The notes below the pieces were generated by a model. It had not been told where the DNA came from. It did no database searches and saw nothing but the letters and a program-made list of their open reading frames with translations. Both the position numbers and the translations under genes were made by a program. Shown here one piece after another: positions 1 to 6,924 of a stretch of 20,561 nt of DNA (the first letter of the stretch is position 1; every line of letters begins with the position of its first letter). Source of the stretch: Caryophanales bacterium UBA7581 (GTDB lineage Bacteria > Bacillota_I > Bacilli_A > RFN20 > CAG-826); the NCBI GenBank assembly GCA_002477825.1, contig DLKT01000050.1, positions 1 through 20,561 of the forward strand, given 5' to 3'.

Positions 1-29
1 ATTATATACATTACGTGAGGAAAAATCAA
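1..29 (-). promoter_or_regulatory. sigma-A-type promoter reading out of the left edge
   Basis: On the minus strand a TTGATT -35 box (positions 24-29) and a perfect TATAAT -10 box (1-6) are separated by exactly 17 bases. The gene it would serve lies outside the window. Positions 30-151 hold no convincing gene on either strand. A short TAGGT/ACCTA inverted repeat (142-154) overlaps the glycerate kinase stop but has no T run on the minus strand, so I do not call it a terminator. Confidence 0.55.
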
Positions 30-151
30 CTCATTTTATTCAAATTTCTTAACTTTTCTTCACTTTTTCATCTTCTTACCAAGAATTACCAAATTTTCAT
101 CACTAATTTTACTACTTTTGTAGGATTAAAAGATGAATTGATAGGTTTTAC

Positions 152-1273
152 CTACTTTAAAATTTTTTGAAATACCTTTTTTACTGTTCTTTTTATATTG
201 GATTCCGCGACCTCTTTTTTTAGGTCATTCATAGAAAACGGATGATCAATAATCGCATATAAACCATCAAAATTAGAGACTTGATGATAAAGACTTTCTT
301 CTACACTTCCACCAAAACCAAATACAGGTTTATGATATTTTTTCGCTAAAGAGGCAACAGCGTTAGGCCCTTTTCCCATTAAAGTTTGTTGATCAATTTT
401 TCCTTCACCGGTAATTACATAATCAGCATCTTGAATTTCTTCTTCTAAATGCATTTCTTTTAATATCCACTCACTACCCGAAACGCATTTTGCTTTAAAA
501 AAAGCTAGAAAAGCAAAACCTAAGCCACCGGCCGCTCCTGAGCCTTCTAAAAGATGAAAATCACTTTGGTATTGTTGAGTCACAACTTTAGAAAACTGCG
601 TTAAAATGGCGTCTAAATGCGCTTGTTGCGCTTCCGTTGCGCCTTTTTGGACACCAAAAACATAACTACAACCATTTTCTCCTAATAAAGGATTTTTGAC
701 ATCCGAAAGAAGAACAAAATTACACTCCAATAAATGAGAATCAACATTTTCATCATCAATGCTTGCTAATTCTAAAAGGCCTTCTAACGTCGTTATTTCT
801 TCATGATTTTGCTTTAAAAAACGATAGCCTAAAGCGCGTAACATTCCAAATCCACCATCATTTGTGGAACTGCCACCTAAGGCAATATAAAAATGTTTGC
901 ATCCGTTATTTATAGCGTCCACTATCATTTCTCCTATTCCATAAGATGAAGTGATTAAAGGATTTCTTTCTTCTTTTTTTAACATCGGTAAACCTACCAC
1001 TTTAGCGATTTCAATGAACGCTGTATTTGAATTTAAAATTCCATATTCAGCACTAATTGTTCGTAAAAGGGCGTCTTTTACTTGTACATTTTGCTTCTTA
1101 CCGTTTTTTAGCCACATAACTGCGTCTAATGTACCTTCTCCACCATCCGCTAAAGGCAAAACGCAGATATTTGTGTAAGGAAAAACTTCAAGAATGCCTT
1201 CTTTCACACTATTTCCTGCTTCTAAAGAAGTTAAACTTCCTTTAAAAGAATCCATCGCCACAATAACTTTCAT
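152..1273 (-). CDS. garK: glycerate kinase (GarK/GlxK family)
   Basis: This 373-residue protein is full length for the bacterial glycerate 2-kinase family, which phosphorylates D-glycerate with ATP in the cytosol and feeds it into lower glycolysis. Family hallmarks are visible: the N-terminus reads VIVAMDSFKGSLTS, DGGEGT lies at 43-48, the glycine-rich GGSSTNDGG at 133-141, GSGAAGGLGFAF in the middle, and ITGEGKID towards the C-terminus. The ATG at 1273 is preceded by GAGGG about 7 bases upstream. The gene sits only 9 bases downstream of the T run of a terminator hairpin that ends the CmpB-type gene, so its transcription must come from read-through or from a promoter inside that gene. The family is certain; the physiological pathway (glyoxylate, serine or galactarate derived) cannot be told from here. 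Confidence 0.93.
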   Translation of the reverse strand: MKVIVAMDSFKGSLTSLEAGNSVKEGILEVFPYTNICVLPLADGGEGTLDAVMWLKNGKKQNVQVKDALLRTISAEYGILNSNTAFIEIAKVVGLPMLKKEERNPLITSSYGIGEMIVDAINNGCKHFYIALGGSSTNDGGFGMLRALGYRFLKQNHEEITTLEGLLELASIDDENVDSHLLECNFVLLSDVKNPLLGENGCSYVFGVQKGATEAQQAHLDAILTQFSKVVTQQYQSDFHLLEGSGAAGGLGFAFLAFFKAKCVSGSEWILKEMHLEEEIQDADYVITGEGKIDQQTLMGKGPNAVASLAKKYHKPVFGFGGSVEESLYHQVSNFDGLYAIIDHPFSMNDLKKEVAESNIKRTVKKVFQKILK

Positions 1274-1282
1274 ACTATACCC

Positions 1283-1310
1283 TCAAAAAAAAGGCGAATT
1301 ATTCGCCTTT
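1283..1310 (-). terminator. intrinsic terminator built around the upstream gene's stop codon
   Basis: On the minus strand AAGGCGAA (1302-1309) pairs perfectly with TTCGCCTT (1291-1298), and a run of eight to nine T follows (1284-1292). The three-base loop (1299-1301) is exactly the TAA stop of the CmpB-type gene. The hairpin therefore encodes the last residues (Lys-Gly-Glu-stop) of that protein. Confidence 0.8.
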
Positions 1311-2033
1311 ATTCTCATTTTCTTTACGTTCTTCTTTTTTCTTATCTAAATAATTCTCCACCATTTCTTTTAAAATCGTATGCGGTAAGCGGAAGGGGAA
1401 AAGGAACGCTCTTTTCTCTTTTCGTTCTTGTCGCTTCTTTTGAATATTTTCTTTTAAATTTTCAAAAGCGATATCGAGCTTATGCTCTTTAGCAAAGGCC
1501 CGTAAGCGATTCACCAATTGAATGGACATAATGAAGTCAATAATGAAGATTCCGCTTGCAAATCCTTCAAAGAAGAATAAATAAGGTGTATTCATCACGA
1601 GTTGAACTAACTTCACTAAGCTTGGATGGAGTAAAAAATAATATCCACTTGCAATCGCGAGCCAAAACACGGAAAACAACGGACAAATAATTCCTTGAAT
1701 ATTGCCCCACCGATCACTATAGTCCCATAAACGAACGTGGTTAACTTTTAAAAAGTATAAACCCGTTAAATATTCAAGTAAGATGACTAAAGCCGTCATG
1801 ATGGCAATACAAAATATTTTTTGTCCAATGGTAGATGGAATAAAACTATAATTTAATGAAGAAAAGAAATATAGTAAACATAATCCAGAACCATATAAAG
1901 GTAAGCATGGACCCGTTAAAAAGCCAGGATTAATCCATTTTTTATGCACAATTCTTCGAAAAAATAATTCGATAATCCAGCCACCAATACCACCTAAAAA
2001 GAATAAGAATAGATGACGTGTAATAAATTCCAT
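1299..2033 (-). CDS. CmpB-type multi-pass membrane protein (putative ABC transporter permease)
   Basis: The 244-residue protein has about five hydrophobic segments (roughly 5-21, 42-60, 70-90, 115-135 and 150-172) and a strongly basic C-terminal tail rich in Lys, Arg and Glu. The N-terminal stretch FFLGGIGGWIIELFFRR, followed by NPGFLTGPCLPLYGSG, matches the family usually annotated as 'putative ABC transporter permease' (CmpB-like, PF06541). Its biochemical role is not established; no ABC ATPase or solute-binding partner is nearby, so the transporter label is weak. It starts 14 bases after deoC, with a weak GGAA ribosome-binding site, and probably shares the deoC transcript. The gene ends in a terminator whose loop is its stop codon. 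Confidence 0.8.
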   Translation of the reverse strand: MEFITRHLFLFFLGGIGGWIIELFFRRIVHKKWINPGFLTGPCLPLYGSGLCLLYFFSSLNYSFIPSTIGQKIFCIAIMTALVILLEYLTGLYFLKVNHVRLWDYSDRWGNIQGIICPLFSVFWLAIASGYYFLLHPSLVKLVQLVMNTPYLFFFEGFASGIFIIDFIMSIQLVNRLRAFAKEHKLDIAFENLKENIQKKRQERKEKRAFLFPFRLPHTILKEMVENYLDKKKEERKENENKGE

Positions 2034-2047
2034 ACTTCTATTCCAAA

Positions 2048-2683
2048 TTATAAAATTTTAGGTCCTGCACTTGTGCCAATACGATTGGCACCAGCTTCTA
2101 CCATTTTAATTAAATCTTCGTGCGTACGAATACCACCGCTTGCTTTTACACCACAAGCGTCACCCACGGTTTGACGCATTAAGCGTACCGCTTCAACGGT
2201 TGCGCCACCGGTAGAAAATCCGGTAGAGGTTTTAATAAAGTCTGCGCCCGCTTTTAAGGCTAATTTAGAGGCACGAACGATTTCTTCATCCGTTAATAAA
2301 CAAGTCTCTAAAATAACTTTTAAAATATGTCCTTTTGAAGCATTACGAATATCTTTGATTTCTTGATAAACATATTCATCATTGCCCGCTTTTAATTGCG
2401 AAACATTGATGACCATATCTACTTCATCCGCACCTTCTTCAATAGCTTCTTTCGTTTCCATGACTTTTACATTTTTTAATGTTGCGCCTAATGGAAAACC
2501 AATAACCGTACAAACCTTTACGTTACTACCCTTTAAAAGTTTCACGCAAAGCGGAATAAAGCTAGGATTTACACATACGCTCATAAAGTCGTATTGTTTG
2601 GCTTCCATACAAAGCTTTTCAATATCTTCAATGGAAGCGTTAGGTTTTAAATTCGTATGATCAATTAATTTGTTATAATTCAT
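2048..2683 (-). CDS. deoC: deoxyribose-phosphate aldolase
   Basis: The 211-residue enzyme cleaves 2-deoxyribose 5-phosphate to glyceraldehyde 3-phosphate and acetaldehyde, the last step of deoxynucleoside catabolism. It is a class I aldolase with a TIM-barrel fold. The active-site set is present: Asp89 in DEVDMVIN, the Schiff-base Lys151 in FIKTSTGFSTGGAT, and Lys180 in GVKASGGIRT. The length matches the short Gram-positive DeoC form. The ATG at 2683 has a TAGGTG ribosome-binding site and its own extended -10 promoter upstream. It is first in a likely two-gene transcript with the CmpB-type gene. No other deo genes are visible in the window. Confidence 0.96.
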   Translation of the reverse strand: MNYNKLIDHTNLKPNASIEDIEKLCMEAKQYDFMSVCVNPSFIPLCVKLLKGSNVKVCTVIGFPLGATLKNVKVMETKEAIEEGADEVDMVINVSQLKAGNDEYVYQEIKDIRNASKGHILKVILETCLLTDEEIVRASKLALKAGADFIKTSTGFSTGGATVEAVRLMRQTVGDACGVKASGGIRTHEDLIKMVEAGANRIGTSAGPKIL

Positions 2684-2707
2684 AGTAGCACCTACTTTCT
2701 ATTATTT

Positions 2708-2716
2708 ATTCTACCA
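2708..2716 (-). promoter_or_regulatory. extended -10 promoter of deoC
   Basis: The minus strand reads TGGTAGAAT, a TGn extended -10 box. It lies 25 bases upstream of the deoC ATG and just downstream of the rpmF terminator. No good -35 box is present at 17 bases, as is common for extended -10 promoters. Confidence 0.5.
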
Positions 2717-2742
2717 TGAAAAGTTTTATTTTAAAAGGCAAA

Positions 2743-2766
2743 AGAAAAAAGCCACTTACGTGGCCT
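2743..2766 (-). terminator. rpmF intrinsic terminator
   Basis: On the minus strand GCCAC (2760-2764) and GTGGC (2751-2755) form a stem with a 4-base loop, extended by A-T and G-T pairs, and are followed by TTTTTTCTTTT. It begins at the rpmF stop codon. Confidence 0.75.
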
Positions 2767-3032
2767 TATTCTGCGTCTTTTTTAGCTTTTTTTGTCGTTG
2801 CTTTTTTTGCGGTCTTTTTGGTCTTCTTTGCCGGTTTGGTCTCTTCCGCTTTTTTATCAGAGGAAGAAATTACTTCCTTACCATCATAATAGCCGCAGTT
2901 AGGACAAACGCGGTGTGAAGCAATCATTTCACCACAATGTGGGCATGTAACTAAGCCGGACACTGTTAATTTGAAATGCGTTCTACGCATTCTTTTGGTG
3001 GTTTTAGAAGTTCTTCTGAATGGAACTGCCAT
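2766..3032 (-). CDS. rpmF: 50S ribosomal protein L32 with lysine-rich C-terminal extension
   Basis: Residues 1-56 are a typical zinc-ribbon L32: MAVPFRRTSKTTKRMRRTHFK, then the zinc ligands Cys30/Cys33 (CPHC) and Cys43/Cys46 (CPNC). L32 binds 23S rRNA in the large subunit. Bacterial L32 is usually about 57-60 residues; here about 32 more residues follow, almost entirely Lys, Ala, Thr and Glu, so the tail is basic and low in complexity. The gene is monocistronic: it has a near-consensus promoter, an AAAGGAGGTG ribosome-binding site and a terminator at its stop codon. The yceD (DUF177) gene that often precedes rpmF is not here. Confidence 0.95.
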   Translation of the reverse strand: MAVPFRRTSKTTKRMRRTHFKLTVSGLVTCPHCGEMIASHRVCPNCGYYDGKEVISSSDKKAEETKPAKKTKKTAKKATTKKAKKDAE

Positions 3033-3067
3033 GGTTCACACCTCCTTTTTCGTGTTTTACCTTTATT

Positions 3068-3096
3068 AGTATAAGGAAGTGAGAAAGGCATGTCAA
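3068..3096 (-). promoter_or_regulatory. strong sigma-A promoter of rpmF
   Basis: On the minus strand a perfect TTGACA (3091-3096) and TATACT (3068-3073) are spaced by 17 bases, about 35 bases upstream of the rpmF ATG. It lies 28 bases beyond the mtaB stop codon. No GC-rich terminator separates mtaB from it, so some mtaB read-through into rpmF is likely. Confidence 0.85.
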
Positions 3097-3124
3097 CCCA
3101 AAAATTTAGACATTGTATAAAAAA

Positions 3125-4408
3125 TTATTTTAAAATAGAAAGTTCTTTTTGATAAATCACTTTTTGGATGTGGTTATGTAGATTTTTTTCACTTGCAACC
3201 GTGACTAAAAGGTAATTGGAAGTATGTCCTTTATTGGTTTTCGTTTCTTCATCATATTCCTCAAATAAGACTTCAATTTCTTGACCTATAAAGCGGCTTT
3301 CATATGCTTCTTCTAGTTGATTAGAAAGCTCTAAAAGGCGGTGCACTCTTTCTTTTTTAATCGTAGGGTCGACTTGAGGTGTCATTTTACTAGCGGGCGT
3401 TCCTTCTCTAGAAGAAAAGGGGAAAACATGGATTTTACTAAAAGCACAAGCCTTAGCAAATTCATAAGTTTCCATGAACTCTTCTTCACTTTCTTTAGGA
3501 AATCCTACAATAATATCTGTGGTAAGCGAAATATCGGGACGAACTTCGCGAATTTTCTTTAATTTTTCTAAATACGCTTTTTTATCATATTTTCGGTTCA
3601 TTCTTCGTAAAACCGTTTCCGAACCTGATTGTAAAGGAATGTGTAAGTGATTCGTAATGGTGGGATATTCCTTCATTAACGCAATCATTTTGTCATCAAT
3701 TTCTGATTCTTCAATGGAAGAAATGCGTAAACGATGTAAAGAAGGATACGTTTTTAAAATATCTTCTAATAAGTCGCTAAAATGGTAATTCTCTAAGTCT
3801 TTACCATAACCACCGGTATGAATCCCCGTTAAAACGATTTCTTGAAAACCATTTTGAATAAGACGACCGACTTCTAATAGAATGTCTTCTTTTTTTCTGG
3901 AGCGAACTTCTCCTCTTGCATAAGGAATGACACAATACGAACAATAATTATCACAGCCATCTTCAATCTTTAAAAACGCTCTCGTGTTATCGTGGAAAGA
4001 TGAAATTCCTAAATTTTCATATTTTTCGTTTTTATCGACTTTAGAAACAATATCAATTAATTTGCCGTTCTTTTCATATTCTTCAATTAAATCTGGTATT
4101 TTAGAACGCATCGACGTACCTACTAAAATATCAACACCAGGAATCGTGGATAAATAGCCACTTGCCATTTGGACATAACATCCCATCGCTACAAAAATGG
4201 TATTCGGATATTTTTTAATTAAAGAACGAATTTTTTGACGGCATTTTTGATCAGAAACTGAGGTTACACTACAAGTGTTAATAATAACTACTTTAGGATT
4301 CTTTTTATCTTCTTTATATCCTCTATTTTCCAAGGCTTCTTTTAAAGCTTCTGATTCATAGGTGTTCACTTTACAGCCTAAAGTTACAATCAAATAGGTA
4401 TTTTCCAT
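3125..4408 (-). CDS. mtaB: tRNA (N6-threonylcarbamoyladenosine-37)-C2 methylthiotransferase MtaB
   Basis: This 427-residue radical-SAM methylthiotransferase converts t6A to ms2t6A at position 37 of ANN-decoding tRNAs. The N-terminal UPF0004 domain carries its cluster cysteines at 12 (TLGCKVNTYES), 46 and 77. The radical-SAM cluster is Cys152-Cys156-Cys159 in GCDNYCSYC, followed by VIPYARG and the HLHIPLQSGS motif. The C-terminus (about 370-420) fits a TRAM domain. The short TLGCKVN N-terminus and the size favour MtaB over MiaB or RimO. The ATG overlaps the rsmE stop by one base (TAATG), so its translation is coupled to rsmE. Confidence 0.93.
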   Translation of the reverse strand: MENTYLIVTLGCKVNTYESEALKEALENRGYKEDKKNPKVVIINTCSVTSVSDQKCRQKIRSLIKKYPNTIFVAMGCYVQMASGYLSTIPGVDILVGTSMRSKIPDLIEEYEKNGKLIDIVSKVDKNEKYENLGISSFHDNTRAFLKIEDGCDNYCSYCVIPYARGEVRSRKKEDILLEVGRLIQNGFQEIVLTGIHTGGYGKDLENYHFSDLLEDILKTYPSLHRLRISSIEESEIDDKMIALMKEYPTITNHLHIPLQSGSETVLRRMNRKYDKKAYLEKLKKIREVRPDISLTTDIIVGFPKESEEEFMETYEFAKACAFSKIHVFPFSSREGTPASKMTPQVDPTIKKERVHRLLELSNQLEEAYESRFIGQEIEVLFEEYDEETKTNKGHTSNYLLVTVASEKNLHNHIQKVIYQKELSILK

Positions 4409-5127
4409 TAATCATCACGCTCCAAAAGTAGACTTAAAAACGCAATCGACGCAATCGCTGCGGTTTCACTTCTTAAAATTCTTTTCCCTAAACTAATCGA
4501 AAGATAGCCTAAAGAAGTCACATATTCCACTTCTTCTTTAGAGAATCCTCCTTCTGCCCCGATTAAAATCGCGGTTTTTTCACCCGGTTTTATTTTTAAA
4601 ATTTCTTCATAAAGATGATGAGTATTTCCTTTTTCACCTTCATAAGCAATCAACATATGATCAAAATGATAATTTTTTAATGCTTTAAAATCAATGATAT
4701 CTTGAAAAGTTGGAATCTCATCACGCAAGCATTGTTCACTCGCTTCTTTCATAATTTTTTGGTAGCGGACCTTCTTTTTTTCTTGGTCTTTTTTCTCTAA
4801 TCGCACAATGGTACGAGAAGAAATAACCCCATAAACTTCATGGATTCCTAATTCCGTTGCCTTTTGCAAAACAAGTTCCATTTTATCGCCTTTCGGTAAG
4901 CAATAAAATAAAGTAATAGGATATTTGCTCTTTTCAATTAGGCGACTATGGATAGAACGATACGCTAATGGTTTTAAAGAAGTAATTTCAACTTCTTTTA
5001 CACTTTGATCATCTACAATTTCGAAATGGTCACCAACTCGCGCACGCATTACTTTTTCAATATGAAAAATATCCTCTTGATCTAAGAGGAATTCTCCACT
5101 TATTTCTTTTAAGAAGTAGCGTTGCAT
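4408..5127 (-). CDS. rsmE: 16S rRNA (uracil1498-N3)-methyltransferase RsmE
   Basis: From the ATG at 5127 the protein is 239 residues, normal for RsmE, the SPOUT methyltransferase that methylates N3 of U1498 in 16S rRNA. Diagnostic stretches are MRARVGDHFEIVD in the N-terminal PUA-like part, QKATELGIHEVYG, and the knot-forming LIGAEGGFSKEE and SLGKRILRSETAAI near the C-terminus. The open frame extends upstream to 5241, but the extra 38 residues do not resemble RsmE, and the ATG at 5127 overlaps the preceding stop as TAATG. The shorter start is therefore preferred. mtaB follows with the same one-base overlap. Confidence 0.93.
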   Translation of the reverse strand: MQRYFLKEISGEFLLDQEDIFHIEKVMRARVGDHFEIVDDQSVKEVEITSLKPLAYRSIHSRLIEKSKYPITLFYCLPKGDKMELVLQKATELGIHEVYGVISSRTIVRLEKKDQEKKKVRYQKIMKEASEQCLRDEIPTFQDIIDFKALKNYHFDHMLIAYEGEKGNTHHLYEEILKIKPGEKTAILIGAEGGFSKEEVEYVTSLGYLSISLGKRILRSETAAIASIAFLSLLLERDD

Positions 5128-5579
5128 TAACGTAAATACTCCCCACGTCCATCCTTTAAAGAAGGATGCATGACCATATAAACACCAATAATGACATTCA
5201 TTAAAACAATAACGCCTAATAATGGTAAAAGTGTCATCCACAACGAATAATTTCCATTTTTACTTGTTATTAAAGAAAGAATTAAAGACGATAATCCGCC
5301 TAAAATAAAGAAGATGGATAAAGAAATCCAACCTTTTTTAGCTTTTTCCATATAAAAATAAGGCACCCCTAAAAAAGCCAATAAAAATGAGAAAATGAGT
5401 AGTTTTTTTCTACTCTTTACTCGATATAATGAAGAACCTTGTGCCATCGGATCAAAGGCAATTGTTAAATCATAAGCTGTTTTTTTCTTTTCCGTTTTCA
5501 CGGGATTTTCTATACCACAGTGAGGACATATTGTTACATTCTCTTCTAATAATGCCCCACATCTTTTACATTTTTTCAT
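5127..5579 (-). CDS. zinc-ribbon membrane protein with a TM2-like segment
   Basis: The protein is 150 residues from the preferred start. An N-terminal zinc ribbon (CKRCG ... CPHCG) is followed by a charged linker and then about four hydrophobic segments. The stretch KKLLIFSFLLAFLGVPYFYMEKAKKGW resembles the TM2 domain (hydrophobic helix, FLG, FY, then a K-rich turn and GW). Function unknown. The ATG at 5579 has a GAGGTG ribosome-binding site. The frame is open to an ATG at 5603, but that codon lies inside the TATAAT promoter box and has no ribosome-binding site, so it cannot be the start. The stop overlaps the rsmE ATG by one base, placing this gene first in a three-gene operon with two RNA-modification enzymes. 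Confidence 0.75.
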   Translation of the reverse strand: MKKCKRCGALLEENVTICPHCGIENPVKTEKKKTAYDLTIAFDPMAQGSSLYRVKSRKKLLIFSFLLAFLGVPYFYMEKAKKGWISLSIFFILGGLSSLILSLITSKNGNYSLWMTLLPLLGVIVLMNVIIGVYMVMHPSLKDGRGEYLR

Positions 5580-5601
5580 GGGAAACACCTCTTGCTTTTT
5601 C

Positions 5602-5610
5602 ATTATAGCA
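5602..5610 (-). promoter_or_regulatory. extended -10 promoter of the zinc-ribbon/rsmE/mtaB operon
   Basis: The minus strand reads TGCTATAAT, a perfect TGn-TATAAT extended -10 box; the -35 region (TTTCAA at 17 bases) is poor. It sits between the dnaJ terminator and the operon's first gene and fixes that gene's start at 5579. Confidence 0.65.
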
Positions 5611-5682
5611 TGAGATTTTTTTAATTGAAATAAATAATACAGAAAGTTTATGCTTTTTTATTATGTCTATAGTAGCGGAAGT

Positions 5683-5719
5683 TAAAAAAAATAAAAGCCA
5701 CCTATTTTGAAAGGTAGCT
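5683..5719 (-). terminator. intrinsic terminator of the heat-shock operon
   Basis: On the minus strand AGCTACCT (5712-5719) pairs with AGGTGGCT (5696-5703; one G-T pair) across an 8-base loop, followed by TTTATTTTTTTT. It lies 7 bases after the dnaJ stop. Confidence 0.8.
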
Positions 5720-5726
5720 CTATTCT

Positions 5727-6866
5727 TTACTTTTTAAATTTACTTTTGAAACGATCAAAGAAGCTCTCTTCTTTCGGTTGTAATCCTGCAAATTTTTGAA
5801 GAAGTTCTTTTTGTTCTTTTGATAATTTAGTTGGCGTTTTTACATCCAAATGGATATATTGATCGCCTTGAATACCTGAACGCAAGTCTTTTACCCCTTT
5901 GCCACGCACTTTTAAAATAGCACCTGGTTGGGTTCCTTCAGGAACTTTAACTTCAATATCACCATATACCGTAGGTACAGTTAAAGTAACCCCTAAAGCT
6001 GCATCCACCATTGAAATGGAGGTATCAATATGAATATCGTTTCCGTCACGTTTGAAGTATTGATGGGATTCTACGATAACTTCTAAATATAAGTCACCAT
6101 TTTGCCCACCATTTTGTCCTCTTTCGCCTTTTCCAGGAATACGAATTTGTTGTCCTGAATTAATACCAGCTGGAATATTAACTTCAATTTCCGTTTTAAC
6201 CTTTTTATAACCTTTACCACCACAATCTGGGCAAGGTGTTTTAATCTTTTTACCCGTTCCACCACAATCTGGGCATACCGTTTGTGTTTCTACAGTACCA
6301 AAAAGACTTTGTTGACGTCCACGCACTGTACCAGTACCATGGCAGCGGGAACAAGTTTCTACATCATTGGGCGATTTTGCCCCCGTACCATTACAAGTTG
6401 GGCAAGGTTGATCATAAGTAACATTTAATTTAATTTGTTTACCATTAATCGCATCCATGAAACTGATTTTTACTCTCATTACCGAATCATTTCCGCGTTG
6501 TGGACCGGTTCTTGTTTGTCTTCTTCTACCGCCACCACCAAAGATGGAGGAGAAAATATCGCCAAGATCAACGTCTTCAAAACCACCAGCGAAGCCACCA
6601 TTGAAGCCGCCATTAAAACCACCTGGGCCGCCAGCACCACCTTGATCAAAGGCAGCATGGCCGAATTGGTCATATGCAGCACGTTTTTGATCGTCTTTTA
6701 AAACATCATAGGCTTCTTGTGCTTCTTTGAATTTTGCTTCATCGCCAGTTTCTTTATTATCGGGGTGGTATGTTTTAGCTAGTTTCCGCCACGCAGATTT
6801 AATTTCATCTTGAGAAGCCGTTTTAGAAACGCCTAAAACTTCATAATAATCTCTTTTTTCTGCCAC
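5727..6866 (-). CDS. dnaJ: Hsp40 co-chaperone DnaJ
   Basis: This 379-residue type I DnaJ stimulates the DnaK ATPase and delivers substrates. The J domain spans 1-68 with His34-Pro35-Asp36. A Gly/Phe-rich region (about 74-112) contains short GGFNGGF-type repeats. Four zinc-binding CxxCxGxG motifs follow at about 155 (CPTCNGTG), 172 (CSRCHGTG), 198 (CPDCGGTG) and 212 (CPDCGGKG), then the C-terminal substrate-binding domains. The start is GTG at 6866 with an AAGGATGAGGG ribosome-binding region. It is the last gene of the hrcA-grpE-dnaK-dnaJ operon, and a hairpin lies between it and dnaK. Confidence 0.97.
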   Translation of the reverse strand: MAEKRDYYEVLGVSKTASQDEIKSAWRKLAKTYHPDNKETGDEAKFKEAQEAYDVLKDDQKRAAYDQFGHAAFDQGGAGGPGGFNGGFNGGFAGGFEDVDLGDIFSSIFGGGGRRRQTRTGPQRGNDSVMRVKISFMDAINGKQIKLNVTYDQPCPTCNGTGAKSPNDVETCSRCHGTGTVRGRQQSLFGTVETQTVCPDCGGTGKKIKTPCPDCGGKGYKKVKTEIEVNIPAGINSGQQIRIPGKGERGQNGGQNGDLYLEVIVESHQYFKRDGNDIHIDTSISMVDAALGVTLTVPTVYGDIEVKVPEGTQPGAILKVRGKGVKDLRSGIQGDQYIHLDVKTPTKLSKEQKELLQKFAGLQPKEESFFDRFKSKFKK

Positions 6867-6889
6867 TTTCCCTCATCCTTTCTTATAAC

Positions 6890-6919
6890 ACGTTAAAGGG
6901 GCTCACGCCCCTAAAACGT
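6890..6919 (-). promoter_or_regulatory. dnaK-dnaJ intercistronic hairpin with GNRA-type loop
   Basis: On the minus strand a 13-base arm (6907-6919) pairs with 6890-6902. The inner AGGGGC/GCCCCT stem is capped by GTGA, and five more pairs (ACGTT/AACGT) lie outside a 2x2 T-T internal loop. No T run follows, so it is not a standard terminator. It starts 5 bases after the dnaK stop. A role in mRNA 3'-end stability or in lowering dnaJ relative to dnaK is inferred. Confidence 0.7.
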
Positions 6920-6924
6920 TCTCT

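Noticed and set aside
142..154. Terminator after glycerate kinase
   Set aside because: It is only a 5-bp TAGGT/ACCTA stem without a T run on the minus strand.
5128..5241. N-terminal extension of rsmE by 38 residues
   Set aside because: It overlaps the preceding gene, does not resemble RsmE, and the ATG at 5127 forms the TAATG junction at the right place.
5580..5603. Upstream ATG for the zinc-ribbon membrane protein
   Set aside because: It lies inside the TATAAT box and has no ribosome-binding site; the ATG at 5579 has GAGGTG.
6435..6701. Plus-strand and alternative minus-strand frames within dnaJ (Pro/Gly-rich and others)
   Set aside because: They are shadow frames created by the Gly/Phe-rich coding repeat of dnaJ, with no start signals.
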